DNA of 64,000 nucleotides from Muricea muricata (GCA_963855995.1 OY979717.1:36537497-36601496), one strand, 5' to 3'. Shown: positions 10,701-21,048, counted from the stretch's first letter. The notes: generated from the sequence alone by a model not told the origin. Numbers and translations: made by a program.

Positions 10701-13181
10701 ATCTTTAGGGTTTTCAAGCCACAAAAATCTCAAAAAATTACTATCTGCTTCGTTCACTTCAACACTTAAAAATGCCTTCTCTATATCGCCTACTAATGTT
10801 GTTCTTTTCTCTCGAAATCGCAACAGAATGTGAAATAACAACGGGTTAAGCGATGGCCCTTTTAACAAACATTCATTTAGAGATACACTAGTTTTGTTTG
10901 ACTTGGCGGATGTGTCGTAAACAACTCTTAACTTTGTGGTTTTGGCTTCTTTCCTAATTACCGCAAGATGTGGGATATAGTGAACTGTCAGCGACTCGTC
11001 TTCCTCAGAAACTTTCTCTATCACACCAGACTTAATTTGTTCGGTAATTACTGAATCATATTCTTCGAGCATGGCCGGCTCTTTTCTAAGTTTTCGGACC
11101 TGAGATTTTAATCGCGCCAAACTTAGTTCGTAATTACTAGGCAGGTTTTCGTGACCGTCTCGCCATGGCAATTTGACTGAATATCGACTCCCGTTAAACT
11201 CGATATTTTCAACAAAATCGTCATGCATTTCCTTACTTTGGATCACCCCAATGGTTTCTAAATCCCACATTCGTTTTACGTTTTCGTCCAGTTGGTCAGT
11301 TTGTGTATTGCATTTAGCTACAAAATGTACACCTATTTCTTGTACCCCATTTGCACTCGAACTGTGCTTCAATGGACCGCTTGCGACCCATCCTAGAGTA
11401 GTTTCTAAAGCTACTGGCTCATCTATTCTACCGCGCAAAATCTGGCCTGTCTGGAAGCGCCACAAATAATCTGTTCCTACCAAGATGTCTATTTCTAATT
11501 TCTCGTCTTTCTGACAAACATCTGAGAACCATATATTAGCCAAATGTGGGTAATCATTTCGCGCAATTTCCAAATGCTCATTTTGGACCTGTGAAATTTC
11601 AGGTACGACAATTGCTTCCAAACTTGAAATTTTACCTCCCCCCACCGGAGCTAGGTCAACATGCATCACCTCACTAAGATTAGAGCCTACAGCTTTACGA
11701 CCGAATGTATTCAACGCTACCCATTCCTTTCGGAGAGGTTGTAATCCTAGCGATGCAGCGGCACGCGCGGTAATGAATGATTTATGACTGCCAGTATCAA
11801 ATAATATGCGCACTCTACGCTTACTTTTACCTAAAGCTTGCGCTTGGGCCGTCTGTAAGACGACTCTAGTACTTGTTACAACATGCAAATTAGTACTATC
11901 TACTTCATTTTGACGACCATCACCGGGGCTATTCCCCTCAGGCTCTTTGCTACTGGCATCACATAATGCTTTGTGATGCTCAAATTTACATGCACTGCAT
12001 TTGACTGAAATTTTGCATGCTCTAGCCAAATGCCCTTTCCTTAAACATTTAAAACATCTACCATATTTTAATAACAGTTTCTTACGTTCCTTGATGTCTG
12101 TTACTCTCTTGCAGTCTTCATGTCGATGTCCAGGGCTGTTGCAGAAGGCGCAGTTAGAAGATTCTTTTCCCGCGAACATCGTACTCCATGGACGATCACT
12201 CTTTCGCTGTCGTTCTTCTCTTTGCGGTTTTTGTTCGTACTCTTCTCGAAGATCGACTTCATCACCAAACTCCTTTAAAAACTTCTCCATATCCCACATA
12301 TGATGCTTCTCTCCTCTCGTCAACGTGATTCGGAGCGAACCAGGTAACTTTTCCAACAACGAAGGCACGACAAATGTGGCGTAGGTCCTTTGATCGACTT
12401 CTAATGCTTCTAGCGATCTAAATTTACTTTCAACAAAGTCATACATCCTGCGTAGTCTTGTTGTTTCTCGTTCATTATGCACGTGTTCAACATTTAAAAG
12501 TTCATTAATGTAGGTCCGTTGAATCAGGGTCTTCTTTCCGTATCGTTTCCTAAGAAGGTCGACTGCTGCCTTGTAGTTGTCTGCCGTGAGGGCAAACCCT
12601 TGTATGGTCGAGCGCGCAGGTTCTGACAGTAGTCCTCGTAAGTATGAAAATGTATCCACTTCACTCAAATTGGTGTTGTCATGTATGGCGCTCGAGAAGC
12701 CATCCCAGAACTCCTGCCACTCGTGTACTTTTCCCGAGAACTTCGGCACTTCGAGTCTAGGCAATCTTATTTGCTTGGTCATTGGCAGTGCCCCACTCAA
12801 ATTACTGCTGGAACCTGGTTGGGTCGACGATGTGCTAGCTACGGAATGTTCCTTATTTAAATTCTTACTCAATAAAATGTCATTAATCTTCAAAATAAGT
12901 GTTTGTACCTCTGATTTTATGGTCTCCGACTCTTCTATCTCCTGCATAATGTCTGCTTCCAGATCTTTCTCGTCTTCGCTTAGTATATTTATTATCTCGT
13001 CGTCAAGCTCTTTTAACGTTTTTAGCTTCCCCGTCAACGCGATTCTTTTTTCTTCTAAGACGAGCCTTTCTTCTTTATTCTGCGCGTATGATTCTACTAG
13101 CTCGTTAGTTGTTCCGATAAGCTTTTTCACATAGCTTCGGTGCCCTCCGCGTACTTTTCGTTTCTTCGCCAACTCTGCCAT
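7740..13181 (-). CDS. BEL/Pao Gag-Pol polyprotein (1,813 aa, uninterrupted)
   Basis: Retrotransposon polyprotein for capsid formation, reverse transcription and integration. Domains in order: charged, coiled-coil-like segment ~28-106; DUF1759-type Gag ~139-300; CCHC knuckles C344-C347-H352-C357 and C376-C379-H384-C389 plus a third Cys/His cluster ~395-407; aspartic protease (DUF1758) with DTGS at 462-465; RT with D799, FGLNASPF at 842-849 and YVDN at 878-881; Pao-type RNase H with D1086, E1129, D1161 and D1206; integrase zinc finger H1404/H1408/C1439/C1442; integrase core D1475, D1538, E1585; C-terminal DUF5641-like ~1640-1770. The first ATG lies 39 bp inside the 5' LTR and leaves every domain whole. 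The length is normal for BEL/Pao. Oddity: the RT box has Asn where the second catalytic Asp of YxDD is expected (codon at 10539-10541). ORFs on the opposite strand here are shadows. Confidence 0.97.
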   Translation of the reverse strand: MAELAKKRKVRGGHRSYVKKLIGTTNELVESYAQNKEERLVLEEKRIALTGKLKTLKELDDEIINILSEDEKDLEADIMQEIEESETIKSEVQTLILKINDILLSKNLNKEHSVASTSSTQPGSSSNLSGALPMTKQIRLPRLEVPKFSGKVHEWQEFWDGFSSAIHDNTNLSEVDTFSYLRGLLSEPARSTIQGFALTADNYKAAVDLLRKRYGKKTLIQRTYINELLNVEHVHNERETTRLRRMYDFVESKFRSLEALEVDQRTYATFVVPSLLEKLPGSLRITLTRGEKHHMWDMEKFLKEFGDEVDLREEYEQKPQREERQRKSDRPWSTMFAGKESSNCAFCNSPGHRHEDCKRVTDIKERKKLLLKYGRCFKCLRKGHLARACKISVKCSACKFEHHKALCDASSKEPEGNSPGDGRQNEVDSTNLHVVTSTRVVLQTAQAQALGKSKRRVRILFDTGSHKSFITARAAASLGLQPLRKEWVALNTFGRKAVGSNLSEVMHVDLAPVGGGKISSLEAIVVPEISQVQNEHLEIARNDYPHLANIWFSDVCQKDEKLEIDILVGTDYLWRFQTGQILRGRIDEPVALETTLGWVASGPLKHSSSANGVQEIGVHFVAKCNTQTDQLDENVKRMWDLETIGVIQSKEMHDDFVENIEFNGSRYSVKLPWRDGHENLPSNYELSLARLKSQVRKLRKEPAMLEEYDSVITEQIKSGVIEKVSEEDESLTVHYIPHLAVIRKEAKTTKLRVVYDTSAKSNKTSVSLNECLLKGPSLNPLLFHILLRFREKRTTLVGDIEKAFLSVEVNEADSNFLRFLWLENPKDPNSKIIMYRFCRVVFGLNASPFLLNATLRHYISKYNSIDPEFVRKLLDSLYVDNLVTGEDDSNEAYKLFGKAKERTANAGFRLRKWLTNDKNLRDKISAIENFSAKDTMSESKHMLAAESDESYAKQTLGIGSKLNSGHEKVLGLPWDIESDNFIFQFSKLADAAEKVDLTKRNLLSLIASQFDPIGWIGPIIIRMKMLFQDIFRENIEWDVKLEGQFKHKYEEIVKHLLSIKTIEINRCIDRHPKRVIRKCFLHGFGDASTKGYCAVVYLVYHTSDGVYTTLLTTKCRVAPLKSLTIPRLELMSAKILAQLMDSALKALEKDVKFSGSKYWLDSKTALCWIENRGEWKQFVRHRVGEILKLTNKKDWGYCPSAENPADLGSRGMFGSDLKHNKLWWHGPLWLSEGESSWPQESKTIISTPESESEKKVSSVNVMVVENSETPSINLVFDINRYSSLRKLVRITALVLHFINKLKSRKIGVSQHDGNESKDKEISSALSRAELINAENAWVKAAQADLRQQDNFEQLKTALNIIEDENGMLRCLGMLENSDLDEYARRPFILPKEHGLTNLVIKDCHTRVHHSGLRASLAELRSRYWVPRARQIVKKLINKCVTCKKVGGKSYDAPPMASLPEFRVRESFPFSKVGVDFAGPLYVKDKTKEMNKVYIALFTCCVTRAVHLELVEDLTSQTFRRALRRFSSRRGTPALIVSDNAKTFRATQKALKRLFDDPEVKSELERTKTEWRFNLERAPWWGGFFERMVGCVKACLRKVLGNAKLTFDELLTVLVEIEGTLNSRPLTYTYDELDEEVLTPSHLMHGRRLQSLPDENVEELEGNETNCSKKFRHLALRLIHFWHRWRKEYLTDLREFHKARVGQSRKSIQEGDVVIVFEENKKRAHWKTAVVERLITGRDEIVRGAEVRTIAKGKHLRISRPIQKLYPLEIRATLESTAGNRKKQLLCESYEPRRNPTRAAALDSKWKTKRMLDS

Positions 13182-13200
13182 CTTGTTATTTCTCCACTAT

Positions 13201-13218
13201 CCGGCTATCGATGGACCA
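13201..13218 (-). promoter_or_regulatory. Probable tRNA primer-binding site of the BEL/Pao element
   Basis: Two bases downstream of the 5' LTR, in element orientation, the sequence reads TGGTCCATCGATAGCCGG. A TGG start immediately after the LTR is the usual primer-binding-site signature, complementary to a tRNA CCA end. I cannot assign the tRNA without a tRNA set from the organism. Confidence 0.7.
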
Positions 13219-13220
13219 GG

Positions 13221-13641
13221 TTTCGCAAACTTTACCCACAGTCGCGATCAAGGAAGTTTGCACATGCTGGTTTTACAATCAAGGGACTGTATCTTTCGGT
13301 TTTTCGATCTTTTATTTCAATATAATGCGTAATTGCGTTAAAATAACAATCTTTGGCAGTCAAGCTTTCTTTCTATCTAGTCTATACTTCACTCTCAATC
13401 ACATTGTCAAAGGCAATCCCTCTTACTTCTAAATACATCTCTATTTATAACATCATGCCAACGCCTCTAAAGTTATAGCGTTGACAAGTGCATTACAAGT
13501 TTCCGATCTTGGCCGCCAAAGCGGCGCAAAAGTTTCTTTAGCGCGTCCGTTGTTTGTAATCTTTCGGCACAACTTGTGCCCGCATACAATACCTACACCA
13601 TACAAATATTTCACACTAAAGTTAACATAATTTCCGCGACA
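13221..13641 (-). repeat. 5' LTR of the BEL/Pao element
   Basis: 421 bp and equal in length to the 3' LTR. It should contain the element's promoter and polyadenylation signal, but I did not find an unambiguous TATA box. It is followed on the right by the ACATG duplication and resumed satellite sequence. Confidence 0.95.
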
Positions 13642-16600
13642 ACATGTTAACTACGTCTATTGTATAAAAGTAATGTCGACAGGTTTCACTTTACTACGAT
13701 TACTGTATAAAAGCGATGTGGACTGCTCGACAGGTTTGAGTTAACTATACAACCATTGAAAAAGCGATGTCGCAAGTTGAAAGTTTGAGATTGGTACAAA
13801 TACTTTATAAAAGCGATGTTGACAGGTGGATAGGTTTGAGTTCGGTACGACGATTTTACAAAAGCGATGTCGACATGCTGGCAGGTTTATAGTTTAGTAT
13901 GACGATTTTATAAAAGCGATGTTGACAGGTTCGAGTTTTAGTTAGTAGGATTACTGGAAAAAAAACGACGTCAACCATTACGAGCATGCGTATACCAAGC
14001 AATTCCAACTAAATTGAGGGGAAATTCAGATGTATTTACAGGTTTTGAAGACGATATTTTACCAACACAAAATCATGAAATAGGCATTGAACTGTTTTTG
14101 CACTTTGCCCCAAATGAGCTCATTTCCTTCTCGACTGGTTTAATAGCGTAGTCATTGCATATTAAAGAGTCATTTAAAACAAATGGAATCATGAAAGTTC
14201 TGTGTCTTCAAAAACACAGCAGAGGAACAGGTGTAACTGTTATTCTAAAATTACGGCAAATAATTTAGGTATCTTCCCAATTAACGACCGGTGGTTTTTC
14301 CACAACCCCAATTAAACTGTTCATATCCAGATGTGATGCGAGCGGATCGATGCGATGGGTGAAAAAAGAAGCTACCCGGTTGATGGATCGGTCTTCAGTA
14401 TTAGCACATTCTGCCTTTCATTAAAATTATTTAAATGTAAGTTTTTGCATTATAATTTCTGGTCATGCTTGTCTATACAACTCCTTGTGATATAAAATCT
14501 TACCTTGTAAAAGTTTTCCTTCAGTAGATAAAAAATCTTCCACAAAAAATTTTACAGCCACCCGCTTTGAACTTCGCTGTACGTGTCTCGACGCGTTGCG
14601 GATATGAACACAAAACTTATTAATGTTTGACATTTTAGCGCAAAAGAGAAGTGGTTTTTTAAATTTTAATAAAAATTTCGAATACTGTTGTGAAAATATA
14701 CTTAATTACTAAGTAACCAAATTTAAAAAAACCCAAGCCAAAACCGAATACAAAGTTTTCTTCCCAGAAGTTAGCGCGGAAATATATATACGAAAATTAT
14801 TGGTTTATTATCTTAAAACTATTCTACATTATTTCTACGTGGTAAAAAAACAAAGGAACTTTGCTTATGTGCTTTGTAAGACATCACCTGCTACGTCAGA
14901 GGTGAACGATTTACATGTTAACTACGGCTATTGTATAAAAGTAATGTCGACAGGTTTCACTTTACTACGATTACTGTATAAAAGCGATGTGGACTGCTCG
15001 ACAGGTTTGAGTTAACTATACGACCATTGAAAAAAGCGATGTCGACAAGTTCAAAGTTTGAGATTAGTACAAATACTTTATAAAAGCGATGTTGACAGGT
15101 GGACAGGTTTGAGTTCGGTACGACGATTTTATAAAAGCGATGTCGTCATGCTGGCAGGTTTAAGTTTAGTATGACGATTTTATAAAAGCGATGTTGACAG
15201 GTTGACAGGTTCGAGTTTTAGTTAGTAGGATTACTGGAAAAAAACGACGTCAACCATTATGAGCATGCGTGTACCAAGCAATTCGAACTAAATTGAGGGG
15301 AAATTCAGATGTATTTACAGGTTTTGAAGACGATATTTTACCAACACAAAATCATGAAATAGGCGTTGAACTGTTTTTGCACTTTGCCCCAAATGAGCTC
15401 ATTTCTCGCTCGACTGGTTTAATAGCGTAGTCATTGCATATTAAAGAGTTATTTAAAACAAATGGAATCATGAAAGTTTTGTGTCTGCAAAAACACAGCA
15501 GAGGAACAGGTGTAACTGTTATTCTGAAATTACGGCAAATAATTATGGTACCTTCCCAATTAACGCCCGGTGGCTTTTCCACAACCCCAATGAAACTGTT
15601 CATATCCAGATGTGATGCGAAAGAATAGATGCGATGGTTGAAAAAAAAAGCTACCCGATTGATGGATCGATCTTCAGCATTAGAACATTCTGCCTTTCAT
15701 TAATATTATTTAAATCCACGTTTTTGCATTATAATTTCTGGCCATGCTTCTCTATACAATTCCTTGTGATAGAAAATATTACCTTGTAAAAGTTTTCCTT
15801 CAGTAAATAAAAAATCTTCCACAAACAATTTTACAGCCACCCGCTTTGAACTTCGCTGTACGTGTCTCGACGCGTTGTGAATATGAACACAAAACTTATT
15901 AATGTTTGACATTTTAGCGCAAAAGAGAAGTGGTTTTTTAAATTTTAATAAAAATTTCGAATACTGTTGTGAAAATATACTTAATTACTAAGTAACAAAA
16001 TTTAACACAGCCCAAGCCAAAATCAAATGCAAAGTTTTGTTCCCAGAAGTTAGCGCGGAAATATATATACGAAAATTATTGCGGTTTATTATCTCAAAAC
16101 TATTCTAAATTATTTTTACGTGGAAAAAAAAACGAAAGAACTTGGCTTATGTGCCGTGTAAGACATCACCCGCTACGTCAGAGGTGAACGATTTACATGT
16201 TAACTACGACTATTGTGTAAAAGCAATGTCGACATGTTTGACTTTACTACGAATAGTACTAAAAGCAATGTGGACTGCTAGACAGGTTGGAGTTAACTAT
16301 ACGACTGTTGAAAAAGCGATGTCGGCAAGTTGAAGGTTTGAGTTTTTTACACGGACATTTTATAAAAGCGATGTCCACAGGTCGACAGCTTCGAGTTTTT
16401 ATTGGTATAGGATTATTGGGAAAAAAAGCGATTTCGACCATTACGAACGTGCGTATACCAAGCAATTCCAACTAAATTTAGGGGAAATTCAGATGTATTT
16501 ACGGGTTTTGAGAGGATACTTTAAAAATACAAAATTGAAATAGGCATTGAACTGTTTTTGATCTTTTCCCCAAATGAGCTTATTTCTTGTTCGACTGTTT

Positions 16601-16890
16601 TAATAGCATAGTCATTGCATTTGAGGAGTTATATGTAAAACAAATGCAATTATGACAATTCTGTGCCTACAAAAACGCAGCAAAAGAACAGGTGTGACTA
16701 CAATCCTAAAATTGCAGTAAACAATTGTGGTATCCTCCCGATTAACGCCCGGTGGTTTTTCCACAACCCCAACAAAACTGTTCATATCCAGATGTGATGC
16801 GAGCGGATAGATTCGATGGTTGAAAAAAAATCCTACCCGAATGATGGATCGATCTTCAGCATTATATAGGACATTTTGCCTTTTATTAAT
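13642..16890. repeat. Satellite-like tandem array, right part
   Basis: The interrupted unit resumes at the ACATG duplication. New units begin at 14371 and 15650, and a diverged one begins near 16831. The unit 15650-16831 is short (~1.18 kb) and has lost part of its subrepeat block. Divergence rises toward the right edge, where the last unit breaks off in ATTAATATTTATTTATAATA. Array edges being more diverged than the centre is typical of satellites homogenised by unequal exchange. Confidence 0.92.
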
Positions 16891-17878
16891 ATTTATTTAT
16901 AATATAAGAAGTAAAAATTCTGCAATATGATTGGTTACTGAGCGTGCATTATAACACCACAATGCACGTTTTTTTTGCGTCCTTTTTCCTGGGAGTGGGA
17001 CACCAATGTGACCACATTTAGCGTAGTTTTTGTACACAAATTATTATATAATGCAGGAAAAAACAGCGTGAAAGTAAAGGCGAAAAAACAGATTGAAAAC
17101 AGAAGAAAAACGGGCAAAGCAAACGATAAAATTCAAAAAGAAGATTGGCAGCTGTTTTCGCTGAGTAGGAATTTGATTGAACGACTTGAGAAAACTTAAA
17201 AAAGGCAGCGAGAAAACACAAAAAATCGTTAAAAATTGCAAGAAAACTACAAAAACTAAACTAATTTTATCACGAAAGTACCTTAATTGTCATCGGAACA
17301 GAAACTCGTTGACATATCATCGACGAAACACAAAAAAATATATTCCATACCTTCAGCAAACAGAAACATAATAGCTCGACGAAAAGATCAGATTGTTCGA
17401 CTTTCTTGCCAAATATATTATGCCATATGCAGCAAAACAGCGGGAAATTACTTTTCCTATCAGTCTCACACTTTTTAAAGCTATTTTGAAATTATAAATA
17501 TCGAAAATCTGTTTGTTTTTGCTTAAAAAGTTCACTTCTTTCGCCGGCCGCTTAAAAGTGTAAGGTTGTTGCTAAGCAATGAGCAAAAGCAGTTGCGTGA
17601 CGTCAATCCTGACATGTAAGGAGAATTTTATTATCAATCTGTTTAAAAATATTGTACGCTGTGCAATAACGTTCTTATATTATAAAAGAAATAGAAAAAC
17701 TCGTCTTGTGCGTTTATGGTGTGATAATGCACTTGGGAAATGTTAGGAGAATACTCGAGAAACGTGTAAAACACTCGGCTACGCCTCGTGTTTTACACGC
17801 TTCTCTCGTATTCTCTTAACATTTCCCGCGTGCATTATCACACCATAAACGCACGCGACTCGTTTTCTATTTCTTAAT
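16891..17878. mobile_element. ~1-kb insertion splitting the last satellite unit
   Basis: Satellite sequence stops near 16890 and continues in register, though diverged, near 17879, so about 990 bp has been inserted. The insert is AT-rich, starts with a segment containing GAGCGTGCATTATAACACC, and ends with a long palindrome whose right arm holds a similar GCGTGCATTATCACACC. The shared motif suggests the palindrome and the left edge belong to one foldback-type element. Its small A/K-rich ORFs (about 16935-17535) overlap each other on both strands and show no coding character. Confidence 0.55.
17686..17876. repeat. 191-bp near-perfect palindrome
   Basis: The arms AAGAAATAGAAAA...GTGCGTTTATGGTGTG and their complement meet near 17781 with only a few bases of loop. 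Mismatches between arms are few. It would extrude as a cruciform or give a long hairpin RNA. It is probably a foldback MITE or the end of one. Confidence 0.85.
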
Positions 17879-18072
17879 TAAATTCAACTTTTTGCATCAT
17901 AATTTCTGGTCATGCTTCTCTATACAATTCCTAGTGATATAAAATCTTAACTTGTAAATAGATAAAAAATTATTCCACAATTAATTTTACAGCTACGCGC
18001 TTTGAACTTTACTGTACGTGCCTCAAAGCGCTGTAAATATGAACACAAAACTTATTGATGTTTGACATTTTG
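17879..18072. repeat. Displaced satellite unit fragment
   Basis: The sequence from TTCAACTTTTTGCATCATAATTTCTGG to TTATTGATGTTTGACATTTTG matches the satellite unit (compare 15718-15915) with scattered substitutions and a ~20-bp deletion. It is the right-hand continuation of the unit broken at 16890, and the array ends here. Confidence 0.85.
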
Positions 18073-18224
18073 AAAGGCCCGAATATTGTCAAAGCTAAGA
18101 GCTGGCCGAAGGTATGTGTGTAGTATACAATCAGCCATGGACTATTACAAACGCAGACTTTTGATTGGCTTTTCAACCGTGGTCTATTCGTGAAGACCAT
18201 GGTTGAGAAAAACAACAAAACAAG

Positions 18225-18316
18225 ATGGCGGAAAAGGTTTGTTTTGTGAGTCCCTCAAAAATGGGATATTCCAAGAGCCTAAAAGACTACAAAAAAGGGT
18301 CCGAAGACTTCCAAAG
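18225..18316 (+). CDS. Candidate first exon of an unidentified gene (MAEKVCF...)
   Basis: An ATG in good context (CAAGATGGCG) opens a 30-codon frame beginning MAEKVCFVSPSKMGYSK. It runs into a consensus splice donor (AAAG followed by GTAAGAAG) with two bases of a split codon. The exon is Lys-rich near its end. I do not recognise it. It may be a cellular first exon or the 5' exon of the DIRS-like element that starts near 19153. No acceptor with the matching phase was identified before 19153, so the link is unproven. Confidence 0.45.
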
Positions 18317-19152
18317 GTAAGAAGCAACATTTAAACAACATATTAACGATAAATCTACTTTTATTTGCGTGAAAATATGACACGAAGACAGGTGGAATTA
18401 CTTTTATACTGCAAGCGAAATCGTTAGAACTACAGTCACTCACAATTATTTAACCATGTTTTCCGGGTCTTCCTGGTGTGTTACGTAATTTAAGTGTAAA
18501 TTTATGCTTATGGCTTTTTAAACTCTAAAATTATATTTTTGTATGTTTCGAGATTTCCCGTCAAAAATTGCTGCCTTTATAGCTTTTGAGTTTGTCGTTT
18601 AAATTTTATGTTAAACTGTGTTTATGCATTTCAGACGAGAGCAATTTTCTCGACAGGCGTTATTTCATCGACAAGAGCGAAATTATTGTTGTTTTTTGTT
18701 AATTTTAATTTCATGTTTAACGGAAAATGAAGCAGGATTTCGAGAAGCCATATAGCTGCAGTGTTTATAATTAAACCAGTGTTTAAATTTTTGCTTATTT
18801 CATGGCCTCTTATGTTTTTATATCGCACTCCATTGCCTATGAAAACTTCTTTTGTTATTTTCTTGACAAATATGTCGGTTATGAGATGTGTTTTGTGATG
18901 TTGTTTAATGCTCACGAGATGCATAGATTCTGTCGTCTCGGTTAAGTTGCAAAAAGTAGACAAAACGTCGCACGCGAAGATTGCGAGATTGAAATTGTTA
19001 GAGCTTTTGATATTTGGTTATTTTTTTCCAATTTCCTTTACAATTTGTATTTTGGTTAGGAGTGTATACTAAAACAATTAGACAACTCGGTCTCGTCTCT
19101 GAACAGATCATCACAACTCGTCAGATCATCACAACTCGTCCTCGTTGTCTAA
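18317..19152. other. Non-coding stretch, AT-rich, with a short repeat cluster at its end
   Basis: No convincing gene. A 110-codon minus-strand ORF (18631-18963) is compositionally AT-driven and unsupported. At 19076-19155 the sequence AATTAGACAACTCG and its complement flank a doubled ATCATCACAACTCGTC, giving a small hairpin with an internal direct repeat. This lies just before the retroelement coding remnant and may mark its edge. Confidence 0.5.
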
Positions 19153-19557
19153 TTGTTAAATGCACAAAAACTTATCAAATTGGCCGATAAATCGGAGTTC
19201 GGTTGGGCTACGGTCCAAGAATATATTGATGATGAATTAGCGGACAATGAGACCGACGCGTCTGAGATTAAAAAAGCAGAGAAACGTGCAGGGGCTCGTG
19301 TTAAATCCTTGCAGGAAAAGAAGCGTAAAACGGTTCAGACAAAGCCAGTTACTGTTGTTTTTAATTCCTTTACACCTGCTCGACACAGTGGTGCATTTGA
19401 GCTCCCCCCACAACCTAATATTGCGTATCTTCGGCCCCAAGGGAGATTCTCCCCAACTTTTGGCAACTGCTTCAAAACTCTCGACTTGTGTTTTCGATGC
19501 GGCAAACGAGGACATTGGGCCCGTTCCTGTTCTGTCAAGAACAAGCAAAAGGCTTAA
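19153..19557 (+). pseudogene. Gag-like protein remnant with a zinc knuckle (DIRS-like element)
   Basis: About 134 codons starting from a TTG (no ATG) after an in-frame stop, so the N-terminus is missing. It contains an acidic/basic segment with KSEFGWATVQEYIDDELA, common in Gag-like proteins of invertebrate retroelements. It ends in a CCHC knuckle (CFRCGKRGHWARSC), expected to bind element RNA. The RT frame follows immediately but in another phase. Either the original used frameshifting or a small indel occurred. Confidence 0.75.
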
Positions 19558-20805
19558 CAATCCTGAAGTTGAGGATTGTTGGGAAATCAACGAAGGTGTT
19601 CATTATTCAGAAAATTTTCATGGTAAACTTCGCTCTTGTTTATCGTTTCGGCGTGAAACCATTTGTGCTTCAGAATTTGTTTTAGATATCATAGAGAATG
19701 GGTACAAAATTCCTTTAGAATTACCCCCATGGCATATTTAATTGAAAATCGACCTTCACCCAAGCGTCGCGACAGTTTTGTTCGCGCAGGTATTTCGGAA
19801 TTGTTGGCCCGTGGCAGTGTGCGTGAAGTTGCGAATTATCCTGAATTTTGTAATCCCATTGCATGTTGTTGTCCAGTCGTCCGGGAAGTTTCGGCTTATT
19901 TTAGACTTGTCTTATTTAAATTCCTTTGTTGTCAAACAACCCACCAAGTACGAAGATTTGCGATGTGTTCTTCAGATGTTTCGTAGCGGCATGTTTACTT
20001 TTTGTTTTGACCTTAAATCAGCGTAGCATCGTATTGATATTTGCGCTGACCACACAAAATATTTGTCCTTCAAATGGCCCACAGTGGATGGTGGCATGAC
20101 ATTTTATGAATTTACAGTATTACCTTTCGGTCTTACATCTGCGCCTTATGCTTTTACTAAAGTAAAGTGCTGCGACAATTGATAAAATTTTGGAGGGGGA
20201 ATGGTCATCGGGTGTTGCTTGCTTTATCTCGACGACGGCATCGGTGGCCATTTCTCAAAAACTAGTGCAAAGCAATTAAGCATTCAATTCCGGCAGGACG
20301 TTTTTGCCTGTGGATTTACACCAGACGATGAGAAATCCATTTGGGAGCCGACTCAAATAATAACTTTTTTAGGTGTCATTAACAATTTTGCCCAGGGAAC
20401 TATTCATATTCCCGAGCGTCGATAAGCTAAACTGAAAGGTTCGCTTGCTACATGTTTGATAGAAGTTATGTTAGAACTGACCTCTATAACTGGTCAAATA
20501 ATTGCCATGTCATGTGCCGTCGGAAATCTAACTAGTTACTCACCAGAACTTGTTATGTCGCTATTGAGGCTGCGATTCACTGGGATCACCATATTTTAAT
20601 CTCATCGGCCATTCGTTATGAGCTTCAGTTTTGGTTTGATAATATTGATGCTATAAACAGCAGGCCGATGTCACCTAAATCAAGTGCAGTTGCCGTAGTT
20701 TATTCCGATGCCAGTGACACTAGTTTTGGGGGCTATTTCAGTTCAATGTGGTGCGGATTTAGTTGCCGGAATTTGGTCCAAGCAACGTATGGGTTTGAGT
20801 TCGAC
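19558..20805 (+). pseudogene. Reverse transcriptase and RNase H N-terminal half, broken
   Basis: RT fragments appear in three frames. These are an N-terminal LRSCLSFRRE...ASEFVLDIIENGY near 19625, a fingers/palm segment FRLILDLSYLNSFV near 19890, FGLTSAPYAF near 20130, YLDD near 20225, and ITFLGVI near 20370. In-frame stops occur near 20025 and at 20423, and frameshifts occur near 19740 and 20165. RNase H starts at YSDASDTSFGGY (about 20701) and stops where the MITE enters. Role by family: synthesis of element cDNA. It is not functional as it stands. Confidence 0.85.
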
Positions 20806-20810
20806 CTTGA

Positions 20811-21048
20811 GCACAGAATAGAAATAAACAGAAGGACCACTCGAGTCGAAACCTTTGAAGTTTGTGTCTCTACGCATGTCTCATTACGCATGTTCATTAT
20901 ACAGGTTCTGGCCAGTCAATTGCCTTCTCTAGCCAATAGGAACGCTGAACTGGCCGTTCCGCCATTATTCTGGCCAGTCAATTGCATTAAAAATAGGGGG
21001 ACATGTTACACTGCTGAGTGGCACTATTGTTTATTCCCTATACTGTGC
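20811..21048 (+). mobile_element. 238-bp MITE inside the RNase H reading frame
   Basis: Ends are imperfect inverted repeats (GCACAGAATAGAAATAAACA and the complement of TGTTTATTCCCTATACTGTGC). CTTGA flanks both sides (20806-20810 and 21049-21053). Removing the insert and one CTTGA restores an open RNase H frame across the site, so the boundaries are exact. An inverted relative lies at 23189-23426. It is non-autonomous. A 5-bp duplication does not by itself decide the superfamily. Confidence 0.92.

Larger units (their letters stand above)
7299..13641 (-). mobile_element. Complete BEL/Pao LTR retrotransposon (6,343 bp) inserted in the satellite
   Basis: Two 421-bp direct LTRs (7299-7719 and 13221-13641) bound one uninterrupted Gag-Pol frame (7740-13181, minus strand). 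The element lies in the satellite unit that began at 6751, with ACATG repeated on both sides. I count four differences between the LTRs, about 99% identity, so the insertion is recent but not brand new. The order protease, RT, RNase H, integrase with the integrase last, and the DUF1759/DUF1758/Pao-type domains, identify BEL/Pao. No env-like ORF is present. The internal segment carries a primer-binding site just after the 5' LTR and a purine-rich tract just before the 3' LTR. Confidence 0.97.

Noticed and set aside
8179..13134. Several plus-strand ORFs of 60-224 codons
   Set aside because: They lie antisense within the BEL Gag-Pol frame and are shadows of it.
7740..13181. An env-like gene making the BEL element a retrovirus
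   Set aside because: No ORF with signal peptide or membrane anchor lies between the integrase and the 3' LTR. Gag-Pol ends 20 bp before the LTR.
18631..18963. 110-codon minus-strand ORF as a gene
   Set aside because: AT-driven composition, with no domain, splice or promoter support.
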